Below, piece after piece: positions 19,056-27,070 of a stretch of DNA of 64,000 bases. Source of the stretch: Acidithiobacillus sp. YTS05. Lineage in GTDB: Bacteria > Pseudomonadota > Gammaproteobacteria > Acidithiobacillales > Acidithiobacillaceae. The notes under the pieces are model-generated. The model ran no database searches. It was not told the DNA's origin and saw only the letters and a list, made by a program, of their open reading frames with translations. The position numbers were made by a program, and so were the translations under genes. Every line of letters begins with the position of its first letter. Within the stretch, counting starts at the first letter, position 1. Where the stretch lies: contig NZ_CP094359.1 in NCBI RefSeq assembly GCF_024396695.1, positions 2,263,501 through 2,327,500 on the forward strand, read 5' to 3'.

Positions 19056-19711
19056 GTGCTACTCCTGTCGAGAAGAGATGACGACCCGGGAAGCGGAGAA
19101 AAGGGCGAAATCTCGCTCTGATCAAAACGGTTCCAGATCCAACAAAACAATGCAGCGGTCCTTTCTGCATCATATAAGGCCGAATGCGCCTGTTTTCCAT
19201 CCCAATCCAAGCCGGCCTTGCGCACCGCTTTGGCGAGGACGGTTTCACCGAGCGCCAAAGCAGACAGTGTGACCGTATCCAGGGTACTGAAAGGATGAAA
19301 GGGACTGTTTTTTAGCTGCTCTCGTGCCGCAGCGGCGTGCAGAAAAGACAGATCAAAATTGGCATTGTGTCCCACCAAAACGGCACGACGACATTGCTGA
19401 TCACGCACTTGGCCGCGCAGCGCCCGAAACAGCTCGCGCAGCGCCTGCGCCTCAGGAATGGCGCCGCGCAGGGGATGCTCAGGATCGATCCCGTTAAATG
19501 CCAAGGCCTGCGGATCCAGGATGGCGCCGACAAAAGGTTCTACGTGATAGTGCAGAGTTTGCACCGGCTGCAAGTTACCGCTCTCTCCGGCAATTACCAC
19601 CGCAGCGATCTCCAGCAGCGCATGGCGCTGGCAATCGAAGCCGGCAGTTTCGACATCCACTACCACCGGCAGAAAACCGCGCACGCGCTCAGCAATGGGG
19701 GTCATGCTCAT
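19052..19711 (-). CDS. rnt: Ribonuclease T
   Basis: A DEDD-family 3'-exonuclease that trims the CCA ends of tRNA and other stable RNAs. The 219-residue protein has ExoI VVVDVETAGFD, ExoII LVGHNANFDLSFL and ExoIII AHSALYDAERTA, plus the RNase T-specific NSPFHPFSTLDTVTLSALALGETVL. It overlaps fetB upstream and the ferredoxin reductase downstream by 4 bases each, so the three form one operon. Confidence 0.93.
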   Translation of the reverse strand: MSMTPIAERVRGFLPVVVDVETAGFDCQRHALLEIAAVVIAGESGNLQPVQTLHYHVEPFVGAILDPQALAFNGIDPEHPLRGAIPEAQALRELFRALRGQVRDQQCRRAVLVGHNANFDLSFLHAAAAREQLKNSPFHPFSTLDTVTLSALALGETVLAKAVRKAGLDWDGKQAHSALYDAERTAALFCWIWNRFDQSEISPFSPLPGSSSLLDRSST

Positions 19712-20490
19712 ACGGCGTCCACTCGCGCAGGAAAGCGCAACGCCCGCGGCCCGGCAAGGACTACGGCGCTGGCGACGCTCAGACTCACCGCGGCGGTCAA
19801 CATTAGCATCACCACCAACTGCATCGATACCGCCGCAAGCGGCGCCATGCCCGCCAAAATCATCCCCGCAGTGATGCCCGGTATATGGATCATGCCCACG
19901 CTTTTCAGACTGTCCAACGTGGGGATGAGGGAACTGCGCACTACCATCGCGTAGAGCTGGCGCATGGCCTGGCGCTCGGTGGCGCCTAGGGCGAGCATGG
20001 CAAGTAGCAGATCCTCGCGCTGGTCGACCTCACTACGCAAACGATTCAGGGCAAGCGAAACCGCGTTCATCGAGTTGCCGATGATCATCCCCCCGATCGG
20101 CACCAGGGACTGCCCCTTCCAGGTGACCAGACCCGACACCAACATCCACGCTAGGGTGATCGTGGTGGCCAGGAAGATGCTTGCAGTTCCCACCCAGTAG
20201 GCATGTGGGATTCCCGCCCCGCGTTTGCGATTGAAGAAACCGGCAGTGAAGATCATCAGGGCAAGAAACAGAATGAGGAGAGGTGGTGACTCCTGGCGAA
20301 ACAGCCAACCCAGGATAAAGCCCATGATAGCAAGCTGGACGGTGGCACGCAGCGCCGACCACCACAACTCCCGCCCCACTCCAAGCCGCTGCCAGGCAGA
20401 CAGCGCCCAGGAACTGCCGAGGAGACCAAAGACGCCAGCAATCGCCCACGGCGAAAAATGACTGAATAAACCGGTCGCAGCGTACTGCAT
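19708..20490 (-). CDS. fetB: FetB-type ABC exporter permease
   Basis: A 260-residue inner-membrane protein of the UPF0014/FetB family, the permease of an ABC system linked to iron export and peroxide resistance in E. coli. Seven or so hydrophobic segments and the signature PIGGMIIGNSMNAVSLALNR are present, along with LLAMLALGATERQAM and HIPGITAGMILAGMAPLAA. The ATPase partner (FetA) is not adjacent. First gene of the fetB-rnt-reductase unit. Confidence 0.88.
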   Translation of the reverse strand: MQYAATGLFSHFSPWAIAGVFGLLGSSWALSAWQRLGVGRELWWSALRATVQLAIMGFILGWLFRQESPPLLILFLALMIFTAGFFNRKRGAGIPHAYWVGTASIFLATTITLAWMLVSGLVTWKGQSLVPIGGMIIGNSMNAVSLALNRLRSEVDQREDLLLAMLALGATERQAMRQLYAMVVRSSLIPTLDSLKSVGMIHIPGITAGMILAGMAPLAAVSMQLVVMLMLTAAVSLSVASAVVLAGPRALRFPARVDAV

Positions 20491-20597
20491 ACCTTTCTCG
20501 AAACGGAAAATAAGCGGTGACTATAGCAGGCTTGCCATGCCGTTTCACCGCAACGAATTGTCATGCGCGGGCATAGCGTGACACGCCAAGCCTCTGG

Positions 20598-20625
20598 TGT
20601 GTATAGTATTAACTATTGATACACA
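20598..20625. promoter_or_regulatory. Palindromic operator/promoter of vapBC
   Basis: TGTGTAT and ATACACA (20598-20604 and 20619-20625) are perfect inverted arms. A second inverted pair, ATAGT / ACTAT, is nested at 20603-20607 and 20612-20616. The block ends 14 bases before the vapB start and includes -10-like TATAGT, as expected for an autoregulated toxin-antitoxin promoter. Confidence 0.7.
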
Positions 20626-20639
20626 TTGAGGAGACAACG

Positions 20640-20834
20640 ATGCGGACCAACATCGTGATAGACGATAAGCTCATGGATGAGGCCCTGAAAGCCACCGGCC
20701 TCAAAACCAAGAAGGAAGCCGTGGAGCTTGGTCTGAAGACGTTAATTACGCTAAAGAAACAGGCGACCATCAAAGAGTATAGAGGCAAACTGACCTGGGA
20801 GGGCGATCTGACAGCAGTACGGACTGCCCGATGA
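20640..20834 (+). CDS. vapB: VapB-type antitoxin
   Basis: A 64-residue antitoxin. The N-terminal MRTNIVIDDKLMDEALKATGLKTKKEAVELGLK is the VapB ribbon-helix-helix (DUF2191-like) DNA-binding domain, and the C-terminal RGKLTWEGDL would block the toxin active site. GAGGAG lies 9 bases upstream of the ATG. The stop overlaps vapC by 4 bases. It represses through the palindrome upstream, by analogy with the family. Confidence 0.9.
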   Translation: MRTNIVIDDKLMDEALKATGLKTKKEAVELGLKTLITLKKQATIKEYRGKLTWEGDLTAVRTAR

Positions 20835-21232
20835 TAGTGGTCGATTCCAGCGTCTGGATCGATTATTTCAACGGTGTTGCTAGCCGCGAAACCGACACGC
20901 TCGACGCCCTGCTGGGGGTTGAAGCTCTGGCCGTGGGTGACGTGATCCTTGCCGAAGTGCTACAGGGCTTTCGGAGCGATGCGGACTACAAGATCGCCAA
21001 AAGCCTCATGAGTTCTCTTATCGTTGTAGAGATGCTTGGTGAAGCGAACGCCATCAAGTGCGCCGAGCACTACAGAGCGCTACGCAAACGTGGCGTCACA
21101 ATACGAAAGACGATCGACGTTTTCATTGCCACCTACAGCATCGAGAATCAGTGCCCACTACTGTTTCAGGATCAGGATTTCCTGCCCTTCGTAGAGCATA
21201 TGAGCCTCTTGCCCGTTATCAAGTGCGCATAA
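20831..21232 (+). CDS. vapC: VapC-type PIN-domain toxin ribonuclease
   Basis: A 133-residue PIN-domain endoribonuclease. Acidic active-site residues are visible: D5 in MIVVDSSVWIDYF, a glutamate in VILAEVLQGFR, and the aspartates of KTIDVFIATYSIE and LFQDQDFLPF. VapC toxins cut tRNA or rRNA to stop growth until VapB is resupplied. The length is normal and no defect is seen, so the pair looks functional. It marks the left edge of the accessory region. Confidence 0.9.
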   Translation: MIVVDSSVWIDYFNGVASRETDTLDALLGVEALAVGDVILAEVLQGFRSDADYKIAKSLMSSLIVVEMLGEANAIKCAEHYRALRKRGVTIRKTIDVFIATYSIENQCPLLFQDQDFLPFVEHMSLLPVIKCA

Positions 21233-21255
21233 TCGATGAACATCACATGGTGTAT

Positions 21256-21372
21256 CTAGTTAACGGGGATGCGCTCTTCACGAAACGCCAATTCGGCTGG
21301 CGAAGGAAGGAAGTCAGGAAGCACCTGAATCTTGCCAAGAGGTTCATCGGTGTATTTGATTTTCGCGCTCAT
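21256..21372 (-). pseudogene. 3'-truncated antitoxin gene (BrnA/CopG-like)
   Basis: The reading frame encodes 38 residues, beginning MSAKIKYTDEPLGKIQVLPD and continuing FLPSPAELAFREE. That is the usual N-terminus of ribbon-helix-helix antitoxins of the BrnA/CopG type. The DNA-binding part that should follow is missing: the frame leaves the homology after FREE and stops within a few codons, about 25 bases from the vapC stop. A GGAAAG lies upstream of the ATG. No partner toxin is present. It is a relic cut by recombination. Confidence 0.55.
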
Positions 21373-21394
21373 AGATAGTCTTTCCTTTGCGCCA

Positions 21395-22300
21395 ATAGCC
21401 GAAGGTCGGGGACCGCGTCGCACGTTGATCGTGTTCATCGACGATGCCACCAGCGAGTTGCTGGCCCTGCGCTTCGCCCCCGCCGAGACGACCCAAGCCT
21501 ACCTGGAGACCCTGCGCAGCTACCTGAGCGAGCATGGGCGGCCGGTGGCGCTCTACTCCGACAAGCACGGCATCTTCCGGGTGAACCACCCGGAGAGGGA
21601 GGGGGAACTGACGCAGTTCACCCGCGCGCTCAAGACCCTCGACATCGCACCGATCCACGCCAACACACCGCAGGCCAAGGGCCGCGTCGAGCGGGCCAAT
21701 CAGACCCTCCAGGATCGCCTGGTCAAGGAGCTGCGTCTGGCCGGCATTTCGGACATCGACGCCGCCAACGCCTTCCTGCCGAGCTTCAGAAAGGAGTACA
21801 ACGCACGCTTCGCCGTGGCTCCGCAGAATGCCACCGACGCGCATCGTCCGGTGCTGCACGACGCTCTGGAGCTCGACCTGATCTTCAGCCTCCAAAGCCA
21901 CCGCAAGCTCTCGAAGAACCTCACCCTCCAGTACAAGAACCGGGAGTACCAGCTCACCGGACAGGGCAAAGGCTATCGCCTCAGAGGGGCACAGATCACG
22001 GTCTGCGAGGCCTTCGACGGCACGGTGACCTTGCTTTATCAAGGGAAGGCTCTGCCTTATCGCATCCTCAACGAAGGCGAGCCGCCCATCCCCGTAGACG
22101 ACGAGAAGAGCATCCATGCCACCGTCGAGCAAGCCAAGACCATCCAGCTCCATCGCAAAACCTATAAGCCCGCACCCGACCATCCGTGGAGACGAGGCGC
22201 AACTTCTTCACCCTCCGCTACCGTCTGACACCACAAAAGGCATGAGAAAGGGGACATTTCAGTCTGGGAGAAAAGAGGACATTTCAGCTTTGGGTTGACA
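21395..22300 (+). mobile_element. 5'-truncated ISNCY-type insertion sequence remnant
   Basis: The right-hand part of an insertion sequence with an integrase-core transposase and a right end containing two related repeats, GGGGACATTTCAGTCTGGGA (22251-22270) and GAGGACATTTCAGCTTTGGG, ending near TTGACA at 22300. The left third of the transposase and the left end are absent; homology begins abruptly around 21395 beside the truncated antitoxin gene. It cannot move on its own. Confidence 0.7.
21400..22228 (+). pseudogene. Transposase C-terminal fragment (ISNCY/integrase core)
   Basis: About 275 residues of a transposase with a retroviral-type core: LIVFIDDATSELLALRF (first Asp), LYSDKHGIFRVN (second Asp region) and the NTPQAKGRVERANQTLQDRLVKELR stretch with the catalytic Glu. 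A C-terminal domain follows (NREYQLTGQGKGYRLRGAQI). Full-length relatives are about 430 residues; the N-terminal helix-turn-helix part is missing and the frame upstream of 21400 is unrelated sequence. It is broken. Confidence 0.75.
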
Positions 22301-22362
22301 CCGTCTGCCCGAGCGATTGACTTAGGCAGTATACGGTGGTAGGTTTAATAATCCTAATAGTA

Positions 22363-22369
22363 GTTGGGC
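22363..22369 (+). other. Left recombination site of integron cassette 1
   Basis: GTTGGGC fits the integron core site GTTRRRY. Its extended form GTTGGGCCTC is the exact reverse complement of GAGGCCCAAC at 24117-24126, the start of the attC that ends this cassette. That self-complementarity between a cassette's first bases and its own attC defines cassette boundaries. The 60 bases upstream, back to the ISNCY end, may be an attI or the end of an earlier attC, but this is unclear. Confidence 0.7.
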
Positions 22370-22446
22370 CTCTAATTCGCTTACCTTCATTCACCACGCA
22401 CTGATCCTGCTCTACGCCGATAACCCCTCTACAGGAACCTAAACCC

Positions 22447-23505
22447 ATGGCGATTCAAATCTCCCTCTTTAACCACAAGGGCGGTGTAGGCAAGACCACA
22501 ACCGCATTCAATCTGGGTTGGATGCTGGCCGCTAAAGGAAAGAAGGTACTTCTTGCGGACTGCGATCCACAGTGCAATCTGACTGGAATGGTTTTAGGGT
22601 TCAAGGGCCCTGAAGAATTCGCCACGATTTACGAATCTGGCGGCGTCCGAAACATCCGCGATGGGCTTGCCCCGGCATTCGAATCGCGTCCCGCACCAAT
22701 CGACCCAGTAACCTGTGAGTCTATTGATGGCCAGCCAAACATGTATCTCATTCCGGGGCATATCGGACTAGCTGAATACGAAGTAACACTCGGTATTGCT
22801 CAAGAACTTTCCGGATCACTAGTAACCCTCCAGAATCTTCCTGGGGCGCTACATTACCTATTTCGCCTAACTGCGTTGAAGTACAAAATTGACTATATCT
22901 TGGTCGACATGAGTCCGAGCCTTGGTCCCATCAACCAAAACCTTTTGATGACGAGCGACCACTTCTTGGTGCCAATGGCGCCTGACTATTTTTCGGTAAT
23001 GGCAACCGACTCCCTTGCTTCCGTCCTCCCAAAGTGGAGGGCATGGGCTAAGCAGGCGCAGGGCGTCGCAGTCCTTCAAAAAGCAGCCTACCCATTCCCA
23101 ACAGTTAGTCCAAAATTCTTGGGTACAGTTGTGCAGAAATATCGGCTCAGGGAAGGACAAACACCCTCAGCAGCATTTCAGAATTGGATTGACGAGATTG
23201 AAAGCGGAGTCCAACAAAAGCTACTTCCTGCACTTAAGGCTGCTGACATGCTGATGGCTGATGCCGCTTACCAAAGCATCGACATCCCTCCGGGTAAGCC
23301 TCTATTGCAGATGTCGGACTTCAACAGCCTAATCGCCCTCTCTCAGAAGCATAAGGTTCCCGTATTCGCACTGAGCGACGCACAACTAGAGCAGACTGGA
23401 GTCGTCCTAGAGCGTACGAAGAAGTCAATGCACCAATTTCGCGACCTTTTCTCAGACGCGGCAGATCGCATCCTGACCCTCACGTCCTATGATCAAGGCC
23501 ATTGA
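22447..23505 (+). CDS. ParA/Soj-family P-loop ATPase (cassette-borne)
   Basis: A 352-residue deviant Walker ATPase. Residues 8-18 read FNHKGGVGKTT, with the signature lysine K11 and K16; A' is LLADCDPQCNLTG (D40) and Walker B is ILVDMSPSLG (D154). The C-terminal 130 residues (KKSMHQFRDLFSDAADRIL) extend beyond a minimal ParA. No ParB gene or parS-like repeats are seen. It overlaps the downstream HEPN gene by 17 bases inside a single integron cassette, so it is more likely the regulatory or sensor partner of that protein than a partition ATPase. AGGAACC lies before the ATG. The DNA looks AT-richer than the flanking core genes. Confidence 0.85.
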   Translation: MAIQISLFNHKGGVGKTTTAFNLGWMLAAKGKKVLLADCDPQCNLTGMVLGFKGPEEFATIYESGGVRNIRDGLAPAFESRPAPIDPVTCESIDGQPNMYLIPGHIGLAEYEVTLGIAQELSGSLVTLQNLPGALHYLFRLTALKYKIDYILVDMSPSLGPINQNLLMTSDHFLVPMAPDYFSVMATDSLASVLPKWRAWAKQAQGVAVLQKAAYPFPTVSPKFLGTVVQKYRLREGQTPSAAFQNWIDEIESGVQQKLLPALKAADMLMADAAYQSIDIPPGKPLLQMSDFNSLIALSQKHKVPVFALSDAQLEQTGVVLERTKKSMHQFRDLFSDAADRILTLTSYDQGH

Positions 23506-24082
23506 CGCATTCCGAACAAGCATGGACCGCGCTCGCCACTTGGGCGGTCTACACGACGTCTTGTCGTCGCTGACGACAAGCGCAGTAGACTCCTCGGACT
23601 TACTCAGAGCGCAGCTTGTCCTTGGGGTAAGTGCCCTCGATTACTACGTTCACGAAATTACAGTGCTGGGAATGGTTGCCGTATTAGAAGGAAGGCGACC
23701 TCGCACGCCAGCATTTCTGAAGTACCGTGTTGCGATGGATTCGGTACTCTCTGGTAGCACGGGATACGCGTGGTTTGAATCCGACATCCGCGAGCGGCAC
23801 AGTTTTCTCTCATTTCAGCAGCCTGACAAAATCGCAGATGCAATACGTCTATTCTCTGACGTGAACCTTTGGCAGCAGGTCGCACTGCAATTGTCCATGC
23901 CTGAACAGGATGTCAAAGCTCGACTCAAGCTCATTGTGGACCGACGAAACAAGATCGCGCACGAGGCAGACGTTGATCCCAGCTTTCCAAACATGCGCTG
24001 GCCAATTATTCAGTCAGACGTCGACCAATCTCTAAACTTCGTCGCTCATATCTGCGAGAGCATCTATGTCGCAGTTCAATAG
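23489..24082 (+). CDS. HEPN-domain protein, putative RNase (cassette-borne)
   Basis: A 197-residue all-helical protein resembling the RiboL-PSP-HEPN group. The catalytic motif of HEPN RNases, R-N-x3-H, is intact: R153-N154-K-I-A-H158 within IVDRRNKIAHEAD. An N-terminal helix pair (LLRAQLVLGVSALDYYVHEI) is typical of the fold. HEPN RNases act as toxins in defence and toxin-antitoxin systems. The gene overlaps the ParA-type ATPase by 17 bases and no other gene shares the cassette, so the ATPase is its likely controller. Confidence 0.78.
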   Translation: MIKAIDAFRTSMDRARHLGGLHDVLSSLTTSAVDSSDLLRAQLVLGVSALDYYVHEITVLGMVAVLEGRRPRTPAFLKYRVAMDSVLSGSTGYAWFESDIRERHSFLSFQQPDKIADAIRLFSDVNLWQQVALQLSMPEQDVKARLKLIVDRRNKIAHEADVDPSFPNMRWPIIQSDVDQSLNFVAHICESIYVAVQ

Positions 24083-24116
24083 GCAAATCAATCAGGTTGC
24101 GTGCAGTGTCAATTCC

Positions 24117-24186
24117 GAGGCCCAACCCATCATTCCACCGGACCTGCGCGAAAAGCCGCGCAGTCCGGTGAATTCAAAGGTTAGCC
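24117..24186 (+). other. attC recombination site of cassette 1
   Basis: The site opens with GAGGCCCAAC (perfect reverse complement of the cassette's own start at 22363-22372) and closes with GGTTAGCC. Between them is a hairpin, CACCGGAC..CTGCGCG / CGCGCAG..TCCGGTG, with an unpaired extra C on one arm, which is the extrahelical-base layout used by integron integrases. The final core, GTTAGCC, deviates at one base from GTTRRRY. Confidence 0.82.
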
Positions 24187-24597
24187 GTCATCCCCACGGG
24201 TAAACCAAGCGCTATGAATCCTTACTACATCTACGCACTGAAAGATCCAAGATCTTCCCCTGCGAAGCCTTTTTACATCGGGAAAGGGACAGGCAATTGC
24301 GCCTGGGATCACACCTTGCGCGTGGATGCGATTCGCAAAGGAAGGCGCATCTCTGAAATCCAAGAACAAGGTCACGAAGTCGTGACGGCAGTACTTGTTG
24401 ATGACCTAACCGAAGCCCAAGCACTGAAATTGGAAGCCGAGTTAATCGCAGCGTTTGGTTCTGAGGACACGGGCGGCCTCCTCACAAATTCGGTAATGCC
24501 ATCTGGCGCCGCGCCTAAAGCTCGACGCAACCTGACGGTTCCCGCTGGCGTTGTTGAGAAAGCTCAAATTGGCCTGGAACTCCTGAAGGCAGCTGTT

Positions 24598-24605
24598 CTT
24601 GAGCT
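24598..24605 (+). repeat. Target-site duplication, left copy (IS66 insertion)
   Basis: CTTGAGCT directly precedes the left end of the IS66 element and recurs directly after its right end at 28413-28420. An 8-base duplication is the IS66 family norm and proves insertion into the GIY-YIG gene. Confidence 0.92.
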
Positions 24606-24688
24606 GTAACCGCTCAAACCGCACCGTACTTTCGGGGCTGGCTGGCGAGCTCTAACCTGCTTTTGTTTTCACTGAGCAGGAGTGCGAT

Positions 24689-24973
24689 ATGAACCCGCGA
24701 CGCAGCCAGAGCGACTGGCAACGACTGATCGACGAGCAGAAGGTTTCTGGCCTGAGCCAGAAGGCATTTTGTGCCCAAACTGGTATAGCGGTGGCGACCT
24801 ACCAGTATTGGAAGCGCAAGCTGCGGGTCGATGCTGCGGTCCAATCGGACGCGGTGACGGGTTCCCGGAAGGACTGGCTCGAGCTGACCCCCGAGCTGTC
24901 CGAGCCGGCGCTTGGCTGGCACATCGAGCTCGATCTGGGCCACGGGGTGTGTCTGCGGCTGCGTCAGGGCTGA
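24689..24973 (+). CDS. tnpA: IS66 TnpA-type accessory protein
   Basis: A 94-residue protein with RLIDEQKVSGLSQKAFCAQTGIAVATYQYWKRKL, the helix-turn-helix of IS66 TnpA. It is required together with TnpB and TnpC for IS66 transposition in studied elements. GCAGGAG lies upstream. An inverted copy translating to the same protein is at 26786-27070 on the minus strand. Confidence 0.9.
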   Translation: MNPRRSQSDWQRLIDEQKVSGLSQKAFCAQTGIAVATYQYWKRKLRVDAAVQSDAVTGSRKDWLELTPELSEPALGWHIELDLGHGVCLRLRQG

Positions 24974-24975
24974 GC

Positions 24976-25353
24976 ATGCTACTGCCGGAGTCCGGTATCC
25001 GGGTGTGGCTGTATGCGCCGCCTGCGGATATGCGCAAGTCCTTCGATGGGCTCAGCGCCCTGGTGCGACAGAAGCTCGCCGGGGATCCGGCCAGCGGCCA
25101 GCTCTTCGTGTTCCTCAACCGCCGGCGCACGCAGTTGAAAGTGCTGTACTTCGAGCCAGGCGGCTACTGCCTGTGGAGCAAGCGCTTGGAGGCGGGTCGC
25201 TTTCATTTCAACGAGCAAGCGGGTGACCGGCAGGCACTGAGTTGGACAGACCTGAGTCTGATGATCGAAGGCATTGATCTATCCTCGCTGCGCCGCTTCA
25301 AGCGCTTCGAAAAGGGCAAAAACCGTAGCCATGAGAGGCCCGAAATGCTATAA
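24976..25353 (+). CDS. tnpB: IS66 TnpB (Orf2-like) protein
   Basis: A 125-residue protein with IRVWLYAPPADMRKSFDGLSALV and LFVFLNRRRTQLKVLYFEP, diagnostic of the IS66 Orf2 family. It starts 2 bases after tnpA. It is complete here; the inverted partial copy is interrupted by the IS3 element exactly between PPADM and RKSF. Confidence 0.92.
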   Translation: MLLPESGIRVWLYAPPADMRKSFDGLSALVRQKLAGDPASGQLFVFLNRRRTQLKVLYFEPGGYCLWSKRLEAGRFHFNEQAGDRQALSWTDLSLMIEGIDLSSLRRFKRFEKGKNRSHERPEML

Positions 25354-25531
25354 TGCCGTGCATGCAACTCATTGATTCCAAAGCATAAAACGTCCTCGCA
25401 CCCGGAATCGATCCGTCGGCCAACTTCTGTCGCACCAGGGCGCTGAGCCCATCGAAGGACTTGCGCATTGAAGTGGCCCCCGAAAGTTGGACAAGGGGTT
25501 AAGCTCTGGGCTTCAGGAAAGGAGTCGAGGG

Positions 25532-25837
25532 ATGAAGGGAAAACGCAAGCAGTACAAGCCGGAATTCAAGGCGCAGGTAGCCCTGGCGGCCTTGCAGGGC
25601 GATAAGACGATGGCCGAGCTGGCGCAAGAATTTGGGGTACACCCCACCATGATCAATGCCTGGCGCCGGCAGCTGGTGGAGCATGCGGCCACGGCCTTTG
25701 AACGGGGAAAGTCCCGGACCGAGGAGCCCGTGGACGTGCAGGCTTTGTATCGGAAGATCGGACAGCTGGAGATGGAACGCGATTTTTTAGCCTCCAGGCC
25801 CGGTCTCATGTCTCGGATCGGGAAAGGCGCCAAATGA
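25532..25837 (+). CDS. IS3-family transposase OrfA
   Basis: A 101-residue DNA-binding protein with the helix-turn-helix YKPEFKAQVALAALQGDKTMAELAQEFGVHPTMINAWRRQLVE and a short leucine-zipper-like tail (ALYRKIGQLEMERDFL). The stop overlaps the orfB ATG (ATGA); IS3 elements often make the full transposase by frameshifting at this junction. AAAGGAG lies upstream of the ATG. Confidence 0.9.
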   Translation: MKGKRKQYKPEFKAQVALAALQGDKTMAELAQEFGVHPTMINAWRRQLVEHAATAFERGKSRTEEPVDVQALYRKIGQLEMERDFLASRPGLMSRIGKGAK

Positions 25838-26658
25838 TCGACCGGGCCCAAACCCCAGTTTCTGTGCAACGGCAATGCGCTCTTTTGGGCGTGCCCCGCA
25901 GTACGGTCTATTACCGCGCGCATCCTCGGCCGATGGGCGACGGGCTGTTGCGGGCGATCGATCGCCTCTACACCGCCTTTCCATTCATGGGTAGGCGGCA
26001 GATCCATCGGATGCTGAAAGCGGAGAATGTCGTGGTCAACCGCAAAACGGTACACCGGGCCATGCGTATCCTCGACATTGCCGCGGTGGCGCCCGGACCA
26101 CACACCAGCAAGCCCCACCCCCAGCACCCAAAATATCCTTATCTGTTGCGTGGCGTGACGGTGGACCGTCCCCACCAGGTCTGGTCCGCGGATGTGACCT
26201 ATCTGCCCATGGCACGAGGATTTCAATACCTCGTAGCCGTAGTGGACTGGTTCAGTCGTAAGGTGTTGTCCTGGCGGGTTTCCAACAGTCTTGATGCGGG
26301 TTTCTGCGTAGAGGCCCTGAAAGAGGCCATACGCCGCTATGGCACCCCCGAGATCTTCAACACGGATCAGGGCGCTCAGTTCACCGCGGAGTCCTTCCTC
26401 TCTGTACTCCGCCAGCACGGCATTCGAATCAGTATGGACGGCAAAGGCCGGGCCCTAGATAACGTCTTTGTCGAACGGCTTTGGCGCACCGTCAAATACG
26501 AGCACGTCTACCTGCGGCCAGCAGAAACTGGAACCGAGCTGAAAGCTGGCCTCAGAGCCTACTTCGACTGGTATAATGCCGAAAGACCGCACTCCTCTCT
26601 GGGAGACAGAACACCCGATGTGGTCTATGCAGAAGGTTTACAAAGGCTGGTGGCCTGA
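25834..26658 (+). CDS. IS3-family transposase OrfB (DDE integrase core)
   Basis: A 274-residue catalytic subunit. The N-terminal part is the HTH_21-type SVQRQCALLGVPRSTVYY with GRRQIHRML. The DDE core shows VWSADVTYLPM (first D), IFNTDQGAQFT (second D) and ALDNVFVERLWRTVKYE (E), then the C-terminal AYFDWYNAERPHSSLGDRTP motif. It appears intact. Confidence 0.93.
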   Translation: MIDRAQTPVSVQRQCALLGVPRSTVYYRAHPRPMGDGLLRAIDRLYTAFPFMGRRQIHRMLKAENVVVNRKTVHRAMRILDIAAVAPGPHTSKPHPQHPKYPYLLRGVTVDRPHQVWSADVTYLPMARGFQYLVAVVDWFSRKVLSWRVSNSLDAGFCVEALKEAIRRYGTPEIFNTDQGAQFTAESFLSVLRQHGIRISMDGKGRALDNVFVERLWRTVKYEHVYLRPAETGTELKAGLRAYFDWYNAERPHSSLGDRTPDVVYAEGLQRLVA

Positions 26659-26785
26659 CCCGCCATGGAAACAGGTTCAGAGCTTAATCACTCCAGCAGG
26701 CTGTCCAATCCAGGGGGGCCACCTCACATATCCGCAGGCGGCGCATACAGCCACACCCGGATACCGGACTCCGGCAGTAGCATGC

Positions 26786-27070
26786 TCAGCCCTGACGCAG
26801 CCGCAGACACACCCCGTGGCCCAGATCGAGCTCGATGTGCCAGCCAAGCGCCGGCTCGGACAGCTCGGGGGTCAGCTCGAGCCAGTCCTTCCGGGAACCC
26901 GTCACCGCGTCCGATTGGACCGCAGCATCGACCCGCAGCTTGCGCTTCCAATACTGGTAGGTCGCCACCGCTATACCAGTTTGGGCACAAAATGCCTTCT
27001 GGCTCAGGCCAGAAACCTTCTGCTCGTCGATCAGTCGTTGCCAGTCGCTCTGGCTGCGTCGCGGGTTCAT
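26786..27070 (-). CDS. tnpA: IS66 TnpA-type protein, inverted copy
   Basis: The translated product is identical over all 94 residues to the tnpA product at 24689-24973, including the helix-turn-helix. It belongs to the inverted partial element ending at 27153. Identity of the two copies means the duplication is recent. Confidence 0.88.
   Translation of the reverse strand: MNPRRSQSDWQRLIDEQKVSGLSQKAFCAQTGIAVATYQYWKRKLRVDAAVQSDAVTGSRKDWLELTPELSEPALGWHIELDLGHGVCLRLRQG

Larger units (their letters stand above)
25469..26726 (+). mobile_element. IS3-family insertion sequence
   Basis: A 1258-base element with imperfect terminal repeats TGAAGTGGCCCCC (left) and TGAGGTGGCCCCC (right, inverted), flanked by a 3-base CAT duplication (25466-25468 and 26727-26729). 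It holds two overlapping genes, orfA and orfB, in the classical IS3 layout, both intact. It is the youngest insertion visible, since it splits the IS66 copy without further change. Confidence 0.88.
25424..26783 (-). pseudogene. Inverted tnpB fragment interrupted by IS3 element
   Basis: The minus-strand start MLLPESGIRVWLYAPPADM (26783 to 26727) continues after the IS3 element as MRKSFDGLSALVRQK (25468 to 25424), then leaves IS66 tnpB homology. The shared CAT at both IS3 edges is the 3-base target duplication. Confidence 0.8.

Noticed and set aside
20598..21232. vapBC as an integron cassette
   Set aside because: No attC follows vapC and the pair has its own palindromic promoter; it lies next to, not within, the cassette array.
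21344..22183. Minus-strand frame of 279 residues over the ISNCY fragment
   Set aside because: Antisense shadow of the transposase; no domain. Only the short antitoxin-like frame starting at 21372 has recognisable homology.
22447..23505. Plasmid partition locus
   Set aside because: No ParB gene, no parS-like repeats and no replication gene; the ATPase sits in a cassette with a HEPN gene.
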